Part shown: piece by piece, positions 37,800 through 58,500 of the stretch
Layout of the letters: every line of letters starts with the position of its first letter
Numbering within the stretch: position 1 is the first letter of the stretch
Assembly: GCA_018697195.1 (NCBI GenBank)
Contig: CM031879.1
Span: 48,190,509-48,254,508, forward strand
Source: Certhia americana
Lineage: Eukaryota > Chordata > Aves > Passeriformes > Certhiidae
DNA: 64,000 bases
Reading direction: 5' to 3'
Notes under the pieces: model-generated
What the model was told of the DNA's origin: nothing
The model's input: the letters and a program-made list of their open reading frames with translations, nothing else
Database searches by the model: none
Program-made: the position numbers and the translations under genes

Positions 37800-38162
37800 A
37801 CTCCCGCCCGCAATGGTATCACCCGCTCCCCCTCCGTGCCCCGCCGCAGTGGTGCGGCCCGCCCGCCATTTCGCCTCCCCCCGCCCTTCGCTCCCAGATT
37901 TCGCGCCACACCGCTCGGGGAGGGCGGGGGAGGTGGGGGGGGGCGGAGCGCCCGGGCCAATCAGCGGCGGCAGCGGCGCCGCGCGCTCTCTCTCGGGGCG
38001 GGGCGGGAGGCGGCCGCGGCCCAATCGGCGGCGGCGCGCGGCGGGCCGGCCAATCGGAGCTCGCGGCGGCCGAGGCGGCGCGCGCGCCCTGCGCCGGTTC
38101 GGTTTCCGCCGCGCGCCGCTTTTGCCGCGAAAAAGTTGTCGGCGGGTTCGTGTGGGAGCGAG
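37800..38162 (+). promoter_or_regulatory. MCM5: MCM5 CpG-island promoter and predicted non-coding first exon
   Basis: A strong CpG island. Three CCAAT boxes lie at 37957-37961, 38021-38025 and 38050-38054, which suits NF-Y. A TTTCGCGCC E2F-type site is at 37899-37907 and a second, inverted one (CCGCGAAAA) at about 38125-38133. No TATA box is seen. This is the expected layout for a gene switched on at G1/S. A donor AG/GTACGG at 38162/38163 and an acceptor CCCCGCAG at 38378 predict a 216-bp intron in the 5' UTR. Factor binding and the start site are inferred. Confidence 0.8.
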
Positions 38163-38176
38163 GTACGGGGCGGCAG

Positions 38177-38242
38177 GGGATCGGGATCGGGATCGGGATC
38201 GGGATCGGGATCGGGATCGGCAAGGGGATCGGGATCGGGATC
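38177..38242 (+). repeat. (GGGATC)n hexanucleotide repeat in the MCM5 5' UTR intron
   Basis: Seven perfect GGGATC units at 38177-38218, a six-base interruption, then three more at 38225-38242. It begins 15 bases after the predicted donor of the MCM5 5' UTR intron, inside the CpG island. Frames across it read as two-residue repeats and are not coding. Confidence 0.9.
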
Positions 38243-38394
38243 GGGGCATTGCGGGGAAAGAGCGCGGCCAGTGGGCGGAGTGCGGTGCGGGGCACTCGGC
38301 GAGGGTCGATCCCGCGGGTATTTGGTGCGGGGCGGGGAAGGAGGCGGCTGGGGCTGAGCGGGCCCTCTCGCCCCGCAGCGGAGCAGCAGCCGCG

Positions 38395-47017
<8,623 letters not shown>

Positions 47018-47268
47018 CCTCCCTGTCCAGGCTCCACGAGGGAACTGCTGCTGCTTGGGACCTGCCCAGGGGCAGGCAGAGTGCCTCTGGGAGCTGGGAC
47101 CTGCTCCTGAAAGAAGCTTTTCCTTGGGAAGCCAAAAAGCCCCAGGCCTCCATCTTGAACCAGGGTTTGGGGTGGTCCGGGTGTTCCTTGTGTGCTCAGT
47201 TGCTGTGTAATGCCCATGGTCCAGAAGCTTTTAGTTTGTATTAAAATAAACCTGATACTGGTAGCACA
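47018..47268 (+). other. MCM5: MCM5 3' UTR
   Basis: Short 3' UTR of about 250 bases, from the stop codon to just past the AATAAA at 47245-47250. Confidence 0.8.
47245..47250 (+). terminator. MCM5: MCM5 polyadenylation signal (AATAAA)
   Basis: Canonical AATAAA, overlapping an ATTAAA, 228 bases after the stop codon. Confidence 0.85.
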
Positions 47269-47269
47269 G

Positions 47270-50200
47270 GATCTTTGGCCCTGAGGGGCAGAGGGGATGG
47301 ATCCCCTTCTTCCTTTGAAGGGGGTGCAGGATTTTGGATAGAAAGATGTCCCTTTCTATCTAAACAGACCACTTCTCAGCCTGATTTTGTGCTGCTTGCC
47401 CTCTGTTATGCACTTACTCTCACTCAGGCTCCAGTCTCATGGGCAGCACCAGCAGCCCTGAAGGCAGGAACTCATTTCTCACTCAGGGTTTGTCAATTAA
47501 GGCATAAAGCCTGTTGGTACAGACTGTCCAGTTGGGCTCAGCAGTGTGGGAGACACTTCACCCACTCCTTGTGTGCAGTCTGCTGCTTTCTTCCCTGTCA
47601 GCCAGTGGCAGTGGAGGAAATTACTTGCTGTTTGTTCCCTGCTCTTTGCTCATCCCTCTTTGCCTTCTCCTAGGGCTCCAGCAGGGAAACCTTTTACCCT
47701 GCAGTGCTGAAGGGCTGTGTAAGTCTTGCTGGAGGCATGGGCAGAGTTTCCTGCTTGCTGTGAGGATATAGGATAATTCCCATGAGCTACATGCTGTCCT
47801 CCAAGTAGTCCCTGCTACCTCCTCCTTTGTGCCACTGGCCTTGAGGAAGATTGTCCCACACACCAGGAGCCTCTCCTGGACAGTGCCCCCAGGTGCCCTT
47901 GTGCAGCTACTCACCATTCTGCATTTGCAGAATGCACAACCATGCATTTACAAACTTGGCAGAAGGTGCCTTTATGGTTTGTTATTTCTAGCAAATTAGT
48001 ACTGGCTCTCTTAAGTGTTCTCACAAAGATACATGGTGTTGGTAGGTCCCTGCTCTTGGGGTCACCTTGGCTGTGAGAATACTGGTGAGGACATTTGAAG
48101 ACAACAGAGTGTTGGGTGAGCAAAGCTGCTGCACGTAGTAGACAGGCTTGTGCCTGTGTCTGCTTTCAGCCTGAAAAACCCCAGGAGAGGTTTCAATAGC
48201 AACAGAAACGTTCAGGGCCAGCAGAGGGTACCAGAGTCTTGAGGATGCCAAGCTGTGGCCCTGCTTGTGCTGCTTCCTCCTAGAGGGGAAACCAAGGGGT
48301 CCCAATGGGCTGTGGTATAGTGTGCACTCAGTCTGACAGCTGCCACACGAGGGCTGGGTCCCACTGCAACACTTGGGGCTTCAACAACCTCCCTCTGCTG
48401 GGTTTTGGGAGGCACATGGTGTACTCCTTATGTGGTTGTGGAATTGGAAGTCTGGAGGGGCTGGGGTGGTGGAGACATGGGAAAGACTGGCTGCAAATTA
48501 GAGAAACAGCTCTTCATTCTCCAATTGTTTTTGTTGAGGACAGCCTTTGTGGAGGCTAGAAGGAAGAGAAGACTGGCCTGAGGAATAGTCAGGAATAGGT
48601 CTCTCATTGCAGTGATTTTATTGTCCCATGTTTTTGCATGTGCGAAGCACTTCACAGTGCTTCTTGGAGCAAACAATGCTGGGGCAAAAGGGGGCCCCTT
48701 CTTTTCCCCTTAGGAAAAAAAAGGCACCTTCTGTCATCACAGTGCTCTTTGGCTGGAAAAACAAGAGAAGGATGTTGCTGCTCCATGGAGGGGATCATCT
48801 CCACGAAGAGGAGTAAGTGAATGTGGGAATAATGGCCATATCCTCCCCTAGAAACCAAAATTCTCGAAACTACCAGTGTCTGTTAGAAAGCATCCTGCCC
48901 TCCTCACAATCTTGCAGCATCAGGAGTGGCTCTCACGGCAGGGCTGGAGGCAGCAGCATGGTTTGGCTGTTCTGCCACGAGCCACAGCCCCAGCAGAGCT
49001 GTAGTAATGGGTCCTGCAGGTCTCTCAGCCCCTGCCACTGTCCCACAAGCACCTCTGTCCTTGCTTAGAAGGTGCAGGCAGTATCTGTCTTGGTCCTCCT
49101 TTCAGACGTGCACAAGAGCACAGCAAACGGGAGTGTGGGAGTTTGGGATCAGTACCCACAGCCTGCTGTTAATGCTGTCTCTGGAGGACACTGAGCCTCT
49201 GTTCCCAGCCCTGAAAAGAACACCCAGTGATGGGGCTGTGTGGGGAGAGACACAGAGATAGGGTAAGAGAACACAGTGCAATGGGCTGTTTCCATCATGT
49301 ACCTTCCTTCCCTCCTTGCCTCCTTCCCTCAGACACCCCCTCATCACAATTTTTTTCCTGTGCTGCAGCAATAGGACATGGATGGATTTTGGCTGCTGCT
49401 GGCTGCCAGTGGTGGTCATGTGTCATTCAGAGGTTTTAAATGAGCCATCATCTCCAGGAATATCAAGCTGTGCTGGGCGTTGGCAGGTGTGGAGGTTGGA
49501 AATTCTAATTTTTTAATGTTGTTTTCGTGACATGATAGAGAGCTGAGGTAGATTTCTGTGATGGGGATCAGAATGATTGATCTCTTCGTGCCAAGAAATG
49601 TGTTGATTATAAGGTGTGAGGTTATGTAAGCGTACATACGACTTGAAACAGCATTGTTTAGCAATTAACACATGCAGTGTTATCACAAGGAGTGGAGCTG
49701 GATGTGCGCAACTGGTATTGTTTGGAACTTAAGATCACTGCTGACTTGTGTTGAGCATAGCGCTGCAGGTGGAAATTTTGTGAGGAACAGCAGTTCTCAG
49801 TTGGGTAGGTGCATGGCGATACCTAATTGATAAGGGATTGCTGGTCCTGCTGGTGAAGATGACCAGATTTTTCCTCAAATCAAATGATAATTACTTGATA
49901 AAGGACTGTCATCCTCCTGGTGAAGGTGTCTCTTGGTCTCATCTGAAGTTCTGGCATGCTGCGATTTGGGATAAAGTCCCTCTCCAAATGTTGTTAGATC
50001 ACCAAAAATACTGTTCTCAAATACAAATCTAACAGGGAGAGAAAACCAGTCAGGCTTAGCCACTCAGATCTGAGCAGCACAGCATTCCCTTACCTAGCCT
50101 GCTTACCTGAACTTGTCCCTTCCTCACCTCAGTGCTGTCTCTGGCACAGGAAGCCCCTTCCCAAGCCCTGGCATGTATCCTTGGGAAGCACAGTTGGATG

Positions 50201-50440
50201 AATGTAATCACCCCAAACCAGGCAGTCATCAACAGTGCTCAGGTGCCTTTGATTCAAAGCTTGGGCTGTTGTAGAAGGCACTGACCTCTTGCCACAATGA
50301 CTTGGTACCTGTAGAACTTGCAGACTACATCTAATTCTGCATGGAATGGGTTAATCTGTGTGAGTGGAACACTCCAAAGAGATCCAATCCACTGTGCTCT
50401 TGCCAGCATTTTTGGTTGTCTGAGGACATAGCCTTAAGCT
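47270..50440. other. Intergenic DNA downstream of MCM5
   Basis: No coding exon was recognised on either strand. A CTCF-like CCAGCAGAGGGT lies at 48218-48229. Nothing else could be supported. Confidence 0.6.
48218..48229 (+). promoter_or_regulatory. CTCF-like core motif downstream of MCM5
   Basis: CCAGCAGAGGGT fits the first eleven bases of the CTCF core CCASYAGRKGG. Motif match only. Confidence 0.3.
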
Positions 50441-50645
50441 GTACCACGGGAGTTTTAGGCTGGACATTAGGACGAATTTCTTCACAGAAAAGGTGATTGG
50501 AATGGGCTGTCCAGGGAGGTGTTTAAGGAAAGATTGGACATAGTGCTTAGTGTCATGGTCTAATTGACATGGTGGTATTAGGTCATAGGTCAGACTTGAT
50601 GATCTCAAAGGTCTTTTCCAATCTATTTGATTTATGATTCTGTGA
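50441..50645 (+). mobile_element. CR1 LINE 3'-end fragment
   Basis: About 200 bp with the order typical of the 3' UTR of avian CR1: a GGACATTAGGA-type block, a TTTCTTCACAG block, the CTTGATGATCTCAAAGGTCT block, TTCCAATC, and a terminal ATGATTCTGTGA. It is 5'-truncated and non-coding. Same orientation and apparently a related subfamily to the fragment at 9480-9564. Confidence 0.9.
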
Positions 50646-50649
50646 AGCT

Positions 50650-53600
50650 CATCAGAATATTTCTGTGAAATGTCAGTGGAGCTCCACTACTGTAAAATCC
50701 AGCAAAGCTGAGTCATCACATCTGCACCACTCAGATTTCTTCCATCTCTGTGTAGGGTGAGAGCTGTTGCAATGCAGCAACATAACCTCTGAGCATGTTG
50801 TGAGTGTCACTTCCTCCATAAAATAAAACAGAACCGAACTGCAGAGTCCTGAGGGCTATTGCTCAAGGATGTGAGATAAACACTGGCGAGTGGGATATGC
50901 TGATATGGGCAATGTGAGAAATGTTCTCATATGGTCCAGCAAGCACCAATCTCAGACAGATGAAGCTGGGACTCCTTCCCCCTTTCTGCTGCTGACTTAC
51001 TGGACTAGTTGAGCAAGTGACTTTATCTCCTTGCCTGTTCTGGATAATAACGTTTTGGGGGAACAGATCACTTCTTAGCATGCTTTTGTGCAGTGCCTGA
51101 CAGAACCAGTAGCCCAATCTCTGCCAGAGTTTACCTGCTGGTTTAAGTATCATTAAAACTTTCTAGGGTTTCTCCAGCCTTTGTTAGGATGAGAAATGAT
51201 CTCCTGCAGGCAAAGAAATTCCTGTTATTTGCTCTGGACAATGCCAGAAAAGATCGAGAAACCAAGGAAGACCGTGGTACAGCAATGCTGTACTTCCATG
51301 TGGAACAGCTCATGTGTCATGGGTCAGGATGCCTCTGAAGTGCTCTGCTGGATGGGGCTCTCATGCTGAGTCTCAAGTCCTCTAAGTCTGGTTAACAGCC
51401 TGTATCCCCTATTTCTGGGCTTGATTACTTCAAAATCTCAAACCACTCATTCTCCCACAGCAGTGACCTACCAATGTCTGCTACCGCTCTTTGTCCTGTT
51501 TTGCCATCCTTTTGCAACATCCTTTGCTCTTTCCTGGAGCAGGTCTCTCTCCTCTGCTCCAGGTCTCTCCCAGCAATCCCAAGCAGCCCATGTACTCCTC
51601 CTCCCCTCCTCTTCATGCCTCCTCCCTGCCCTCTCTTCTCATCTACATGGTCATCCCTTCCTATTTCCCTTCATGGACATTGTGGTCTGTTCCATGCCAC
51701 CTTACAGAGTGCTTATCAAAAGCCTCCCTGCTTCACAGGCAGGCAGGACATCAGGGCATGACTTGCTGGATCAGCTCTCAGCACTGCCTGTTAAGAACAG
51801 GACACTAAGGGGCATTCCTCAGAAAATAGTTCCTGGACTTTCTGCTGCTTCCTGACCATTCCTCTTCTCCTCGCCTGTCAGCTTTCACCCAGCTAAGGTG
51901 CTTCACCTCCTCTTCCCATTATTTATCTTCACCTTATCTTGCCTCCCTTTTTTATTTTTTTCATAAAGCCTTTTTTTTCTTTTCCTCAGACTAGTGTGTG
52001 GGCAATTTGGCCAGAAATCCCACAGATCTCTGGCCAGGAAATCCAGGCAGCACTGGTTTATAAACCTTTTGGACCCTCAGAACAAAAAAGGAGCACTATC
52101 CTCCTTCATCCTTGAACCTGTGGGCTGCTTGCTGAGTGGAAAGCAGGTCTGTCCATAGCTGGCCACACGCTGTGTGCCCGTCAGCACCCAGCACCTCTGC
52201 AGTTTAAATATACATCTATAAATAGATGCACAGGCATCCTTCCTTTCTGGAAATCCTTCAGTTGATAGAGTCTGTCAGGTTTCAAACTGCACCTGGTACT
52301 TTTTAGACTCTGATCCAAAAGGTGAACTTCACTATTTTGCTAGGACTCTGGAGCTAAGTGCATAATGTTAAAGGTATTTATAAGGTTTTTAGAGAAATAG
52401 TTGACAGCTCATCTAGCATACAGGTAATATCACTGTCCTTGCACCAGAATAGGGTGCACATTCTATGTCACCAGTTGTCTTCTATTTGTGTTTTATCATG
52501 AGGAGGTGTTTGGAGGTCTGCCCAGGAGTGCAGAGACTTACCAGTCTGCAAGGTTTGCCATTCATGTGGGTCCAGCAGGTGAAGGGTGAGGGCATGAGCT
52601 GAGGAGAACCAAAGACATAGAGAAAAGCTTTGCCAGCACCACATGACTCTCAAACTTTTCAGTGCCAGAGTCCTACGTACCTGATGCTCAGTGCAGATCT
52701 CTTGGCAGCATAGCTGCTGCAATGGGGGAACTACAATGACTGATTTACCTGGCTTCTCCTGAGTCAGGCAATTAAAATATCATGGTTTCCACAGTAACAC
52801 CACTACTGCCATGCTGCACCAACATCACTTTACTGTACCCTATTTCGATACAGGTGCAACTTAGAGGAATAGATAAATCACATGCAAAGAGGCTGAAGCT
52901 TCTGCTGTTGCATTTCTTGTACTGAGAAAAGGGTAATGCTAGGTCAGAGAATCAGCTCAGAAGGAGAAGCCCAGCATTTGAGTCCCTCCTCTATGAGAAA
53001 AAACAGAAAACCTCTTTGTTTGTGGCTTATGCTGCATGCCCCAAACCCAGAGACACAATTTACAGTCGTGACCCCTTCACCTTTCTTGCTCCTCAGAGGA
53101 TAAAATGGTTTCCTGTTTATTCCAATGGGCAGCTGTTGTATCCACAGGGGAGAGCAGCACTCATGGTTAATATGGCTAATGTCCTGACATGTTTTGCAGA
53201 AGTTGCTTGTTTGTTTGCTGGGCTGTCCAGCAGCTGCTGAATGTCCTGCCTTTGGGAATAGGAGACTCCTAGGCAATTCTCAGATGCTAGAGCATGGGAG
53301 AGGACTTGTTCCCCCCACACTGGGATCAGCAGGCAGAGAAGAGGCCCTTAGGTCATCTTCTGCCATGTGCAGAAGTATTTTAGGAGCTATTAGGTCCTCC
53401 TTTGACTTCTTCACCTGGTTCATGTGTGCCCCCGAGATGTTCTGTGTCACCCATGGGAGAGCAGAGGCAATGCTCTGCCTCGGGGTCTCATAACCTCAGC
53501 AAATGCTGCTACACACAAGTTGGGGTTCATAGCCAAGGCTATGAAACATCCAGGACCAGTGAGGGAAAACTCCTGGAGTCAGTGCCCAGACAAGAGAAGT

Positions 53601-55440
53601 CTTGGGGTGTAGACAATCCCTGAAAATACTATCTCCATGGGAGTCACTCCTCAGGCTGCTTTTGTGGTCACTTGGACAGAAGAAAATGTCCCAGGATGTG
53701 GAGGATGCAGCTCCCAGGAGGTTCTCTGCCAGACATGCCATCACCATAGGCCAATTTTGATCTCCTCCATCAGCTTGGAAGAGGCAGTTAAAATTGAATG
53801 CCCATGGGAAGGAAGCATCAAAGAATTAAATGCAAGAGAAAGACAAAGCCTGGTGCCCTCTGTCTCTGTATGTTTCTCTGTTGACATCAAGAGCATTTCT
53901 CATGTTTACTTTTCTTCTTTGAATCTGCCTGCCAGGGCTGTGTTGGCTGTTTATGTTTTTTAATGCTACATTGACCCAGATTTGGAACAGGCAGGTGGTG
54001 ATCCAGGCAGTGGGTTTGTATCTGACTCTGCTTATGCAGTCAGCTATGAAATACTGAAATGGAAAGAAATCAAAGCCTAATCTCCAGTGACCCATACACA
54101 GGAATCAGAGTCACCATCAGTCTGGAACTGGGGCACTGAGATACAGGCTGAAAAGTGGAGACCTGGCAAGAGCTGGCCTAATGAATCAGCTGTGCCCTCT
54201 GGTCAAGCCTTTGCTGGTACCAACCCAATATATTTACTCATTGGCTTTGCTTTTCAGCAGCACATCCTGTGTGCACCTCCAGGCTGGAAAAGATGCTGGC
54301 TCCCAGGCATTTCAATAGCCAAGGGTTTTTGAGAACTCCTGTTGAAATGTTTTAAGCATGTCATCCACCTGCTTATGACATAGAAAAGAACTTGAATGGT
54401 TCTGTTCTGGGTCACAGCAAGCAGCAAGAGGTAGGTGAAACCTGTACGGTCCAAATGACTGTAGCTTCTTTGCTAGTTAATTTCTCTGCTTTTTCTGGCC
54501 ACTTTTGTGACATCCCTCATGTGAAGGTGACAGCAGAGCAAAAGGAGCAGTGAGAAGCTGCCCAGGGCACCACTGGGTGCTGGTGAAGGCAAGGGACACA
54601 CAGGGCTGGTGGAAACTGCTGGGGGGATGGGGATGGGGATGGGGTGCAGGGAGATCTTGTGTAAAGATGTCAGGGCAATCCCACTTCCCAGTCCTAAACT
54701 GGTTCTCAGACTGTTGCCCATGTCTGTTATGATCATTTGTGGTGATCACATTTATTGCAGCAGGATGTCAGGAAGATTCCAGATCTGGGCCTCGCTATCT
54801 GGAAAGAAAGTAATCCCTGCTTCAGTGCATTTCAGCCAAATACATTGACAAATAGCAGAGGTGAGGACTGTAATATGTTAGTGAGAGAAAAAGGGATTGC
54901 AGTGCTTCTCTGCAGAAGGAAATTGGGTTTCTGTTTAAGCATAAGTTAAATATCAGAGGAATGATGATCTTACAAATGAAACATAACACCTCTAGGGGCT
55001 TATTCCTTTATCAGCCACTAATTTACTGTGTGACCTTCAGTAGTTCATTCAAGCTCTCTCTGCCTCCATCACTTTTTTTTGTCAAACAAGCCCAGTGACA
55101 AATTCCTTTCTTGCAGAGGTCTTGTGAGGGCTATGCATCTCCACAAGATCCTCAGTCCTCACGGGGACATATCAGAGGCAAAGTGTTTTCTCAACGAGAT
55201 CTCATTTAATCTCCTCAGTGATGTAATGTGGCACATTAGCTCCTTGCGCTAAGCCTGGAGCCTCCCACTCAGAGCCCACCCCACCTGCCTCACACGAAGG
55301 CGTGTGTTGCCCTTCCGCAGCCACTTCTCAGCACACTTCCTTCCTCTCCCCCGCTTCCATGGATATCTTTTTAGCCTCTCTAACACCTCCATCCTTGCCG
55401 CAGCACACCGGTCTTCACAGAAGAGCCCTTGCCTTGGCAC
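50650..55440. other. Intergenic DNA, no gene seen
   Basis: No coding exon or RNA gene was recognised. It has a pyrimidine-rich stretch at about 51450-51980 and a short GGGGAT run near 54620-54645. Open frames are short and without family resemblance. Confidence 0.6.
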
Positions 55441-55452
55441 GGATAGGCAGAG

Positions 55453-55590
55453 CCAATCACTTCCCTTTAAAGAGAGATGTTGCCTCAGCAACCAAAGTTT
55501 TGAAGTTGAGCAAAGTTCTGAAGAAAAATCCCAACCAGTTGTGATGGGAAATGACACTCAGGAGCAAATGTACCACGTTGCCATGGCAGC
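55453..55590 (+). promoter_or_regulatory. RFX-type X-box pair with CCAAT box
   Basis: A CCAAT box (55453-55457) is followed by GTTGCCTCAGCAAC at 55479-55492, a perfect match to the X-box consensus GTNRCC(0-3N)RGYAAC. A near match, GTTGCCATGGCAGC, lies at 55577-55590 with one mismatch. RFX factors bind such sites in promoters and enhancers of cilia and neuronal genes. No exon is recognised beside it, so a distal enhancer is as likely as a promoter. Binding is inferred. Confidence 0.5.
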
Positions 55591-55599
55591 CTGAATACT

Positions 55600-58500
55600 T
55601 GCACGGAACTTGGTGTTTTGAAAATATAAAAAGACTGTGCTTCAAATCAGTCCAGCTAACTTAATGCCTTTATCAGGTAGCTGCACAATGCCCAAGGGTA
55701 CGGCATTTGTGTTTTATACCTGGCATGTGAATGACTTCATCAATTCTGAAAAGAAAGTAACTTCTGCTCTCAGTCTGACAGATGAGTGTTTGAGACCACA
55801 GGTTCTTCCAGGTTGCCTAGTCTGGTATTGATCTGTTAGGGTTATTTCTGTCATTTGAGCTCCATCAGTTCATGGTTGTCTTGGTTTCCACATCTGTGTT
55901 TCATCTGTTATTTCATTTGGTGCATTTCTATGTCTCAGTGTCGGGCTAAAAACAGCAGGTGATTTGTTCAAAAATATGTGTCCTCTTGCTAGTCCCACAG
56001 TCTTTCTTTTGAGCCATGAGGTGCATGAGTGGCTTTCAAGGGACACAGGCTTTTTCATTCAGCTCTGTAAGCTGAACCAAACATGATTTTTCTCCATCAA
56101 CTAGATGCCTTCTCCTAAATACAGTGAAAAGGAAGAGGAATAATCAGCCTGAAGGTATTCCTGTTCCTGTTAGACAGACTCATTTTGCAAACCCAAATGT
56201 GAACTGAATTCCTCTGAGAGTCTGTAAGACCATCCAGATCTGGAGTTTATCACCATTTGCCCTAGAAAGACCCGATTCTTGTCTGGGAACTTCTTGGTAG
56301 GGCTTCCTGTGACCTGGGAAGTAAGAGCAGAAGGACGAGAAATTGAATTTTGGTGATCTGCTGCTGTTATTCCTCACTGTCACAGGCAGCCAGCCCTCTG
56401 TGGGTAGGAAAAGGACTGTAAGATGCAGCAGGGAAACAGGCACTGGTCCAGTGCTGAAAAGACTGAATCTCAGACTGAATTCCAGACGGTTCAAAGAAGG
56501 AGGCAGATTCTCAGTATTTAGCTGAGAAATAACCTGGGGCCCTGACACCACATCTCATTCCTTGCTGGTAGAAAGCTAAGCATGGAGACAGCTCTCTGAG
56601 CTGGCCAGAGCAAATATGACTTTGGCAAAGTCAACTCTTCTCTGCTGGCAGAGAAACACCTCAGCTGAGGATCCACTGTACGAGGGGTGCAGCGAGGCCA
56701 CAGACAGACCCCCATGTGCCAACTTGGGCTGAGTGCATGCACAGAGCATGGTGACATGAGGACTTCCCACCTAGGCTGGGCCACAACTTAGAGATCACAT
56801 TCCACCATCATCTGGGACTTTTTTTTGCCCCTTGTCCACTGGAGTGTTTCTGATTGCCCAACCTTCCCTTGCATCATATCATCTGGGGTTCTGCTTCATC
56901 ATCCTTTGCATCATCCCCATTGCCCTGGGTGGTCCAGTGCTGGCTGCTCTTACTTGGAGGCTGTGTGGGAGAGACCTAATTTGGAGAAATTGTGGGAGAA
57001 GCATCAGGAAGCCCCCAGGGAAGTGGGAATTTCTGTGCTTCTTGGCAGGAGCTCAAGCCACGTATCCATCCCCTGCAGCTCCTGGGCACTCTTCCCTGGG
57101 TCATCTACTCCTGGTCCATGTGTGCATCTCACCCCAAATGCTCCTCTCTAAGGAGACAGTTTATTTCAAGTGCTTTGGAGAGAGGAGTCACTGTTCCTAA
57201 TTACTTGGCAGTACAGAGGTTTCTAGTCTCTCATTTTCCCCTGACAGTTTTATTATGGAAATATTTTTTACTCTGGGCTCTCTCCTTTGTGTTTTTGTGT
57301 GGCTTTTACAATAGGGGCTCTTCAGTGCTTGCTCTCAAGCAGCTCCAGTGAGAGATTGGCTTCAGACAAAACACACAGCTGCCTCTGAGGAGGCAAGCAG
57401 AGAAATGCCAGCTGTTCCATAAGGGCACACTCTGTTCAGTCCCAGCTCTCCAGCCTTCACTCCTACACCTTCCTTTTCTTTTCTTGGCCTCCACAACTGC
57501 AGCAGATTGGAGGAAGGGAGTCAGTCCCATCCCGCTGACAGGTTCCTCTTTGCAGCAGTGCTCTGCCCGTGGTATTTGGGACTGCAGGGCTATGAGCTTC
57601 ATCCCTCATGGAACTCCTCTCTGAAACCACTCCACCCAATTACTCTTTCTTATCAGCTGTTTGTACAGAGCCATGCCAATAGATGGAAAGGTATGGTACG
57701 TACCCAGCAGATGAAGATGGGATCTGGAAAATAAATAGAAAGAATGTGAGGTCACTCTAAATATTCGCTTCAAATGGATCCCTTGATCTGAGCCTGTTGA
57801 ATTCTGAGGCAGTTTTGCTGGAGATTAATGCCACAATTTTTAAATAAAGAAATTGTATAAAATCCATAATCATTAGTACATTTGAGATTGTTTCAGTTTG
57901 CTAGACAAGTAAGTGCTCAAGCCTACAGCAACCCCATTTAGGAGGTTTATTTTGTGCCATGAGGGCTAAATATATTTCTGAGCCACACGCTTTATAGACA
58001 TAGACAGAAACTTCTTCTCAGTCTACATAAGCAAAAGCATAGAGAAGCATCGTTAATCAACATTAAAGTATTGCCCTGCCCATGATCCTTTCCACCACAT
58101 TTTGTTATTTTGCATGGGATGGGTCTGTCTCCTCTCTGTGTACAAGTTATAAGGGTATCACACTCATCATGTGAGAACAGAGCATTGACAGCAGATTGTG
58201 TGTACCCCAGCCCAAGCCAGTCAACCTGCCCCAGCAGTGGAGGCTTTCAGGGAGTGGGATCTGTGTAGGGTACTCAGATAAGGAGTGAAGGTCTGGTTCA
58301 CGTTATGCTTGTGTTGTAGTTTCTATTAGTAGGGATGAGTAAAGTTGAATTGGTGGGAATGAAGCAGAACTGGGTTTCTAGAGAAGTCCCAGTGGATCCG
58401 TGGTGGTTGCTTTGCTAATACTTTATTGCTCAGAGTTGACTCACTCTGTCCAGAGGGGACCTGATCAGCAGTGGCAGAAGCTGCCTTGCAGGATGGAGCC

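Noticed and set aside
50707..50715. Single GCTGAGTCA stress-type element downstream of MCM5
   Set aside because: An isolated match with no partner site or nearby target gene; expected occasionally by chance.
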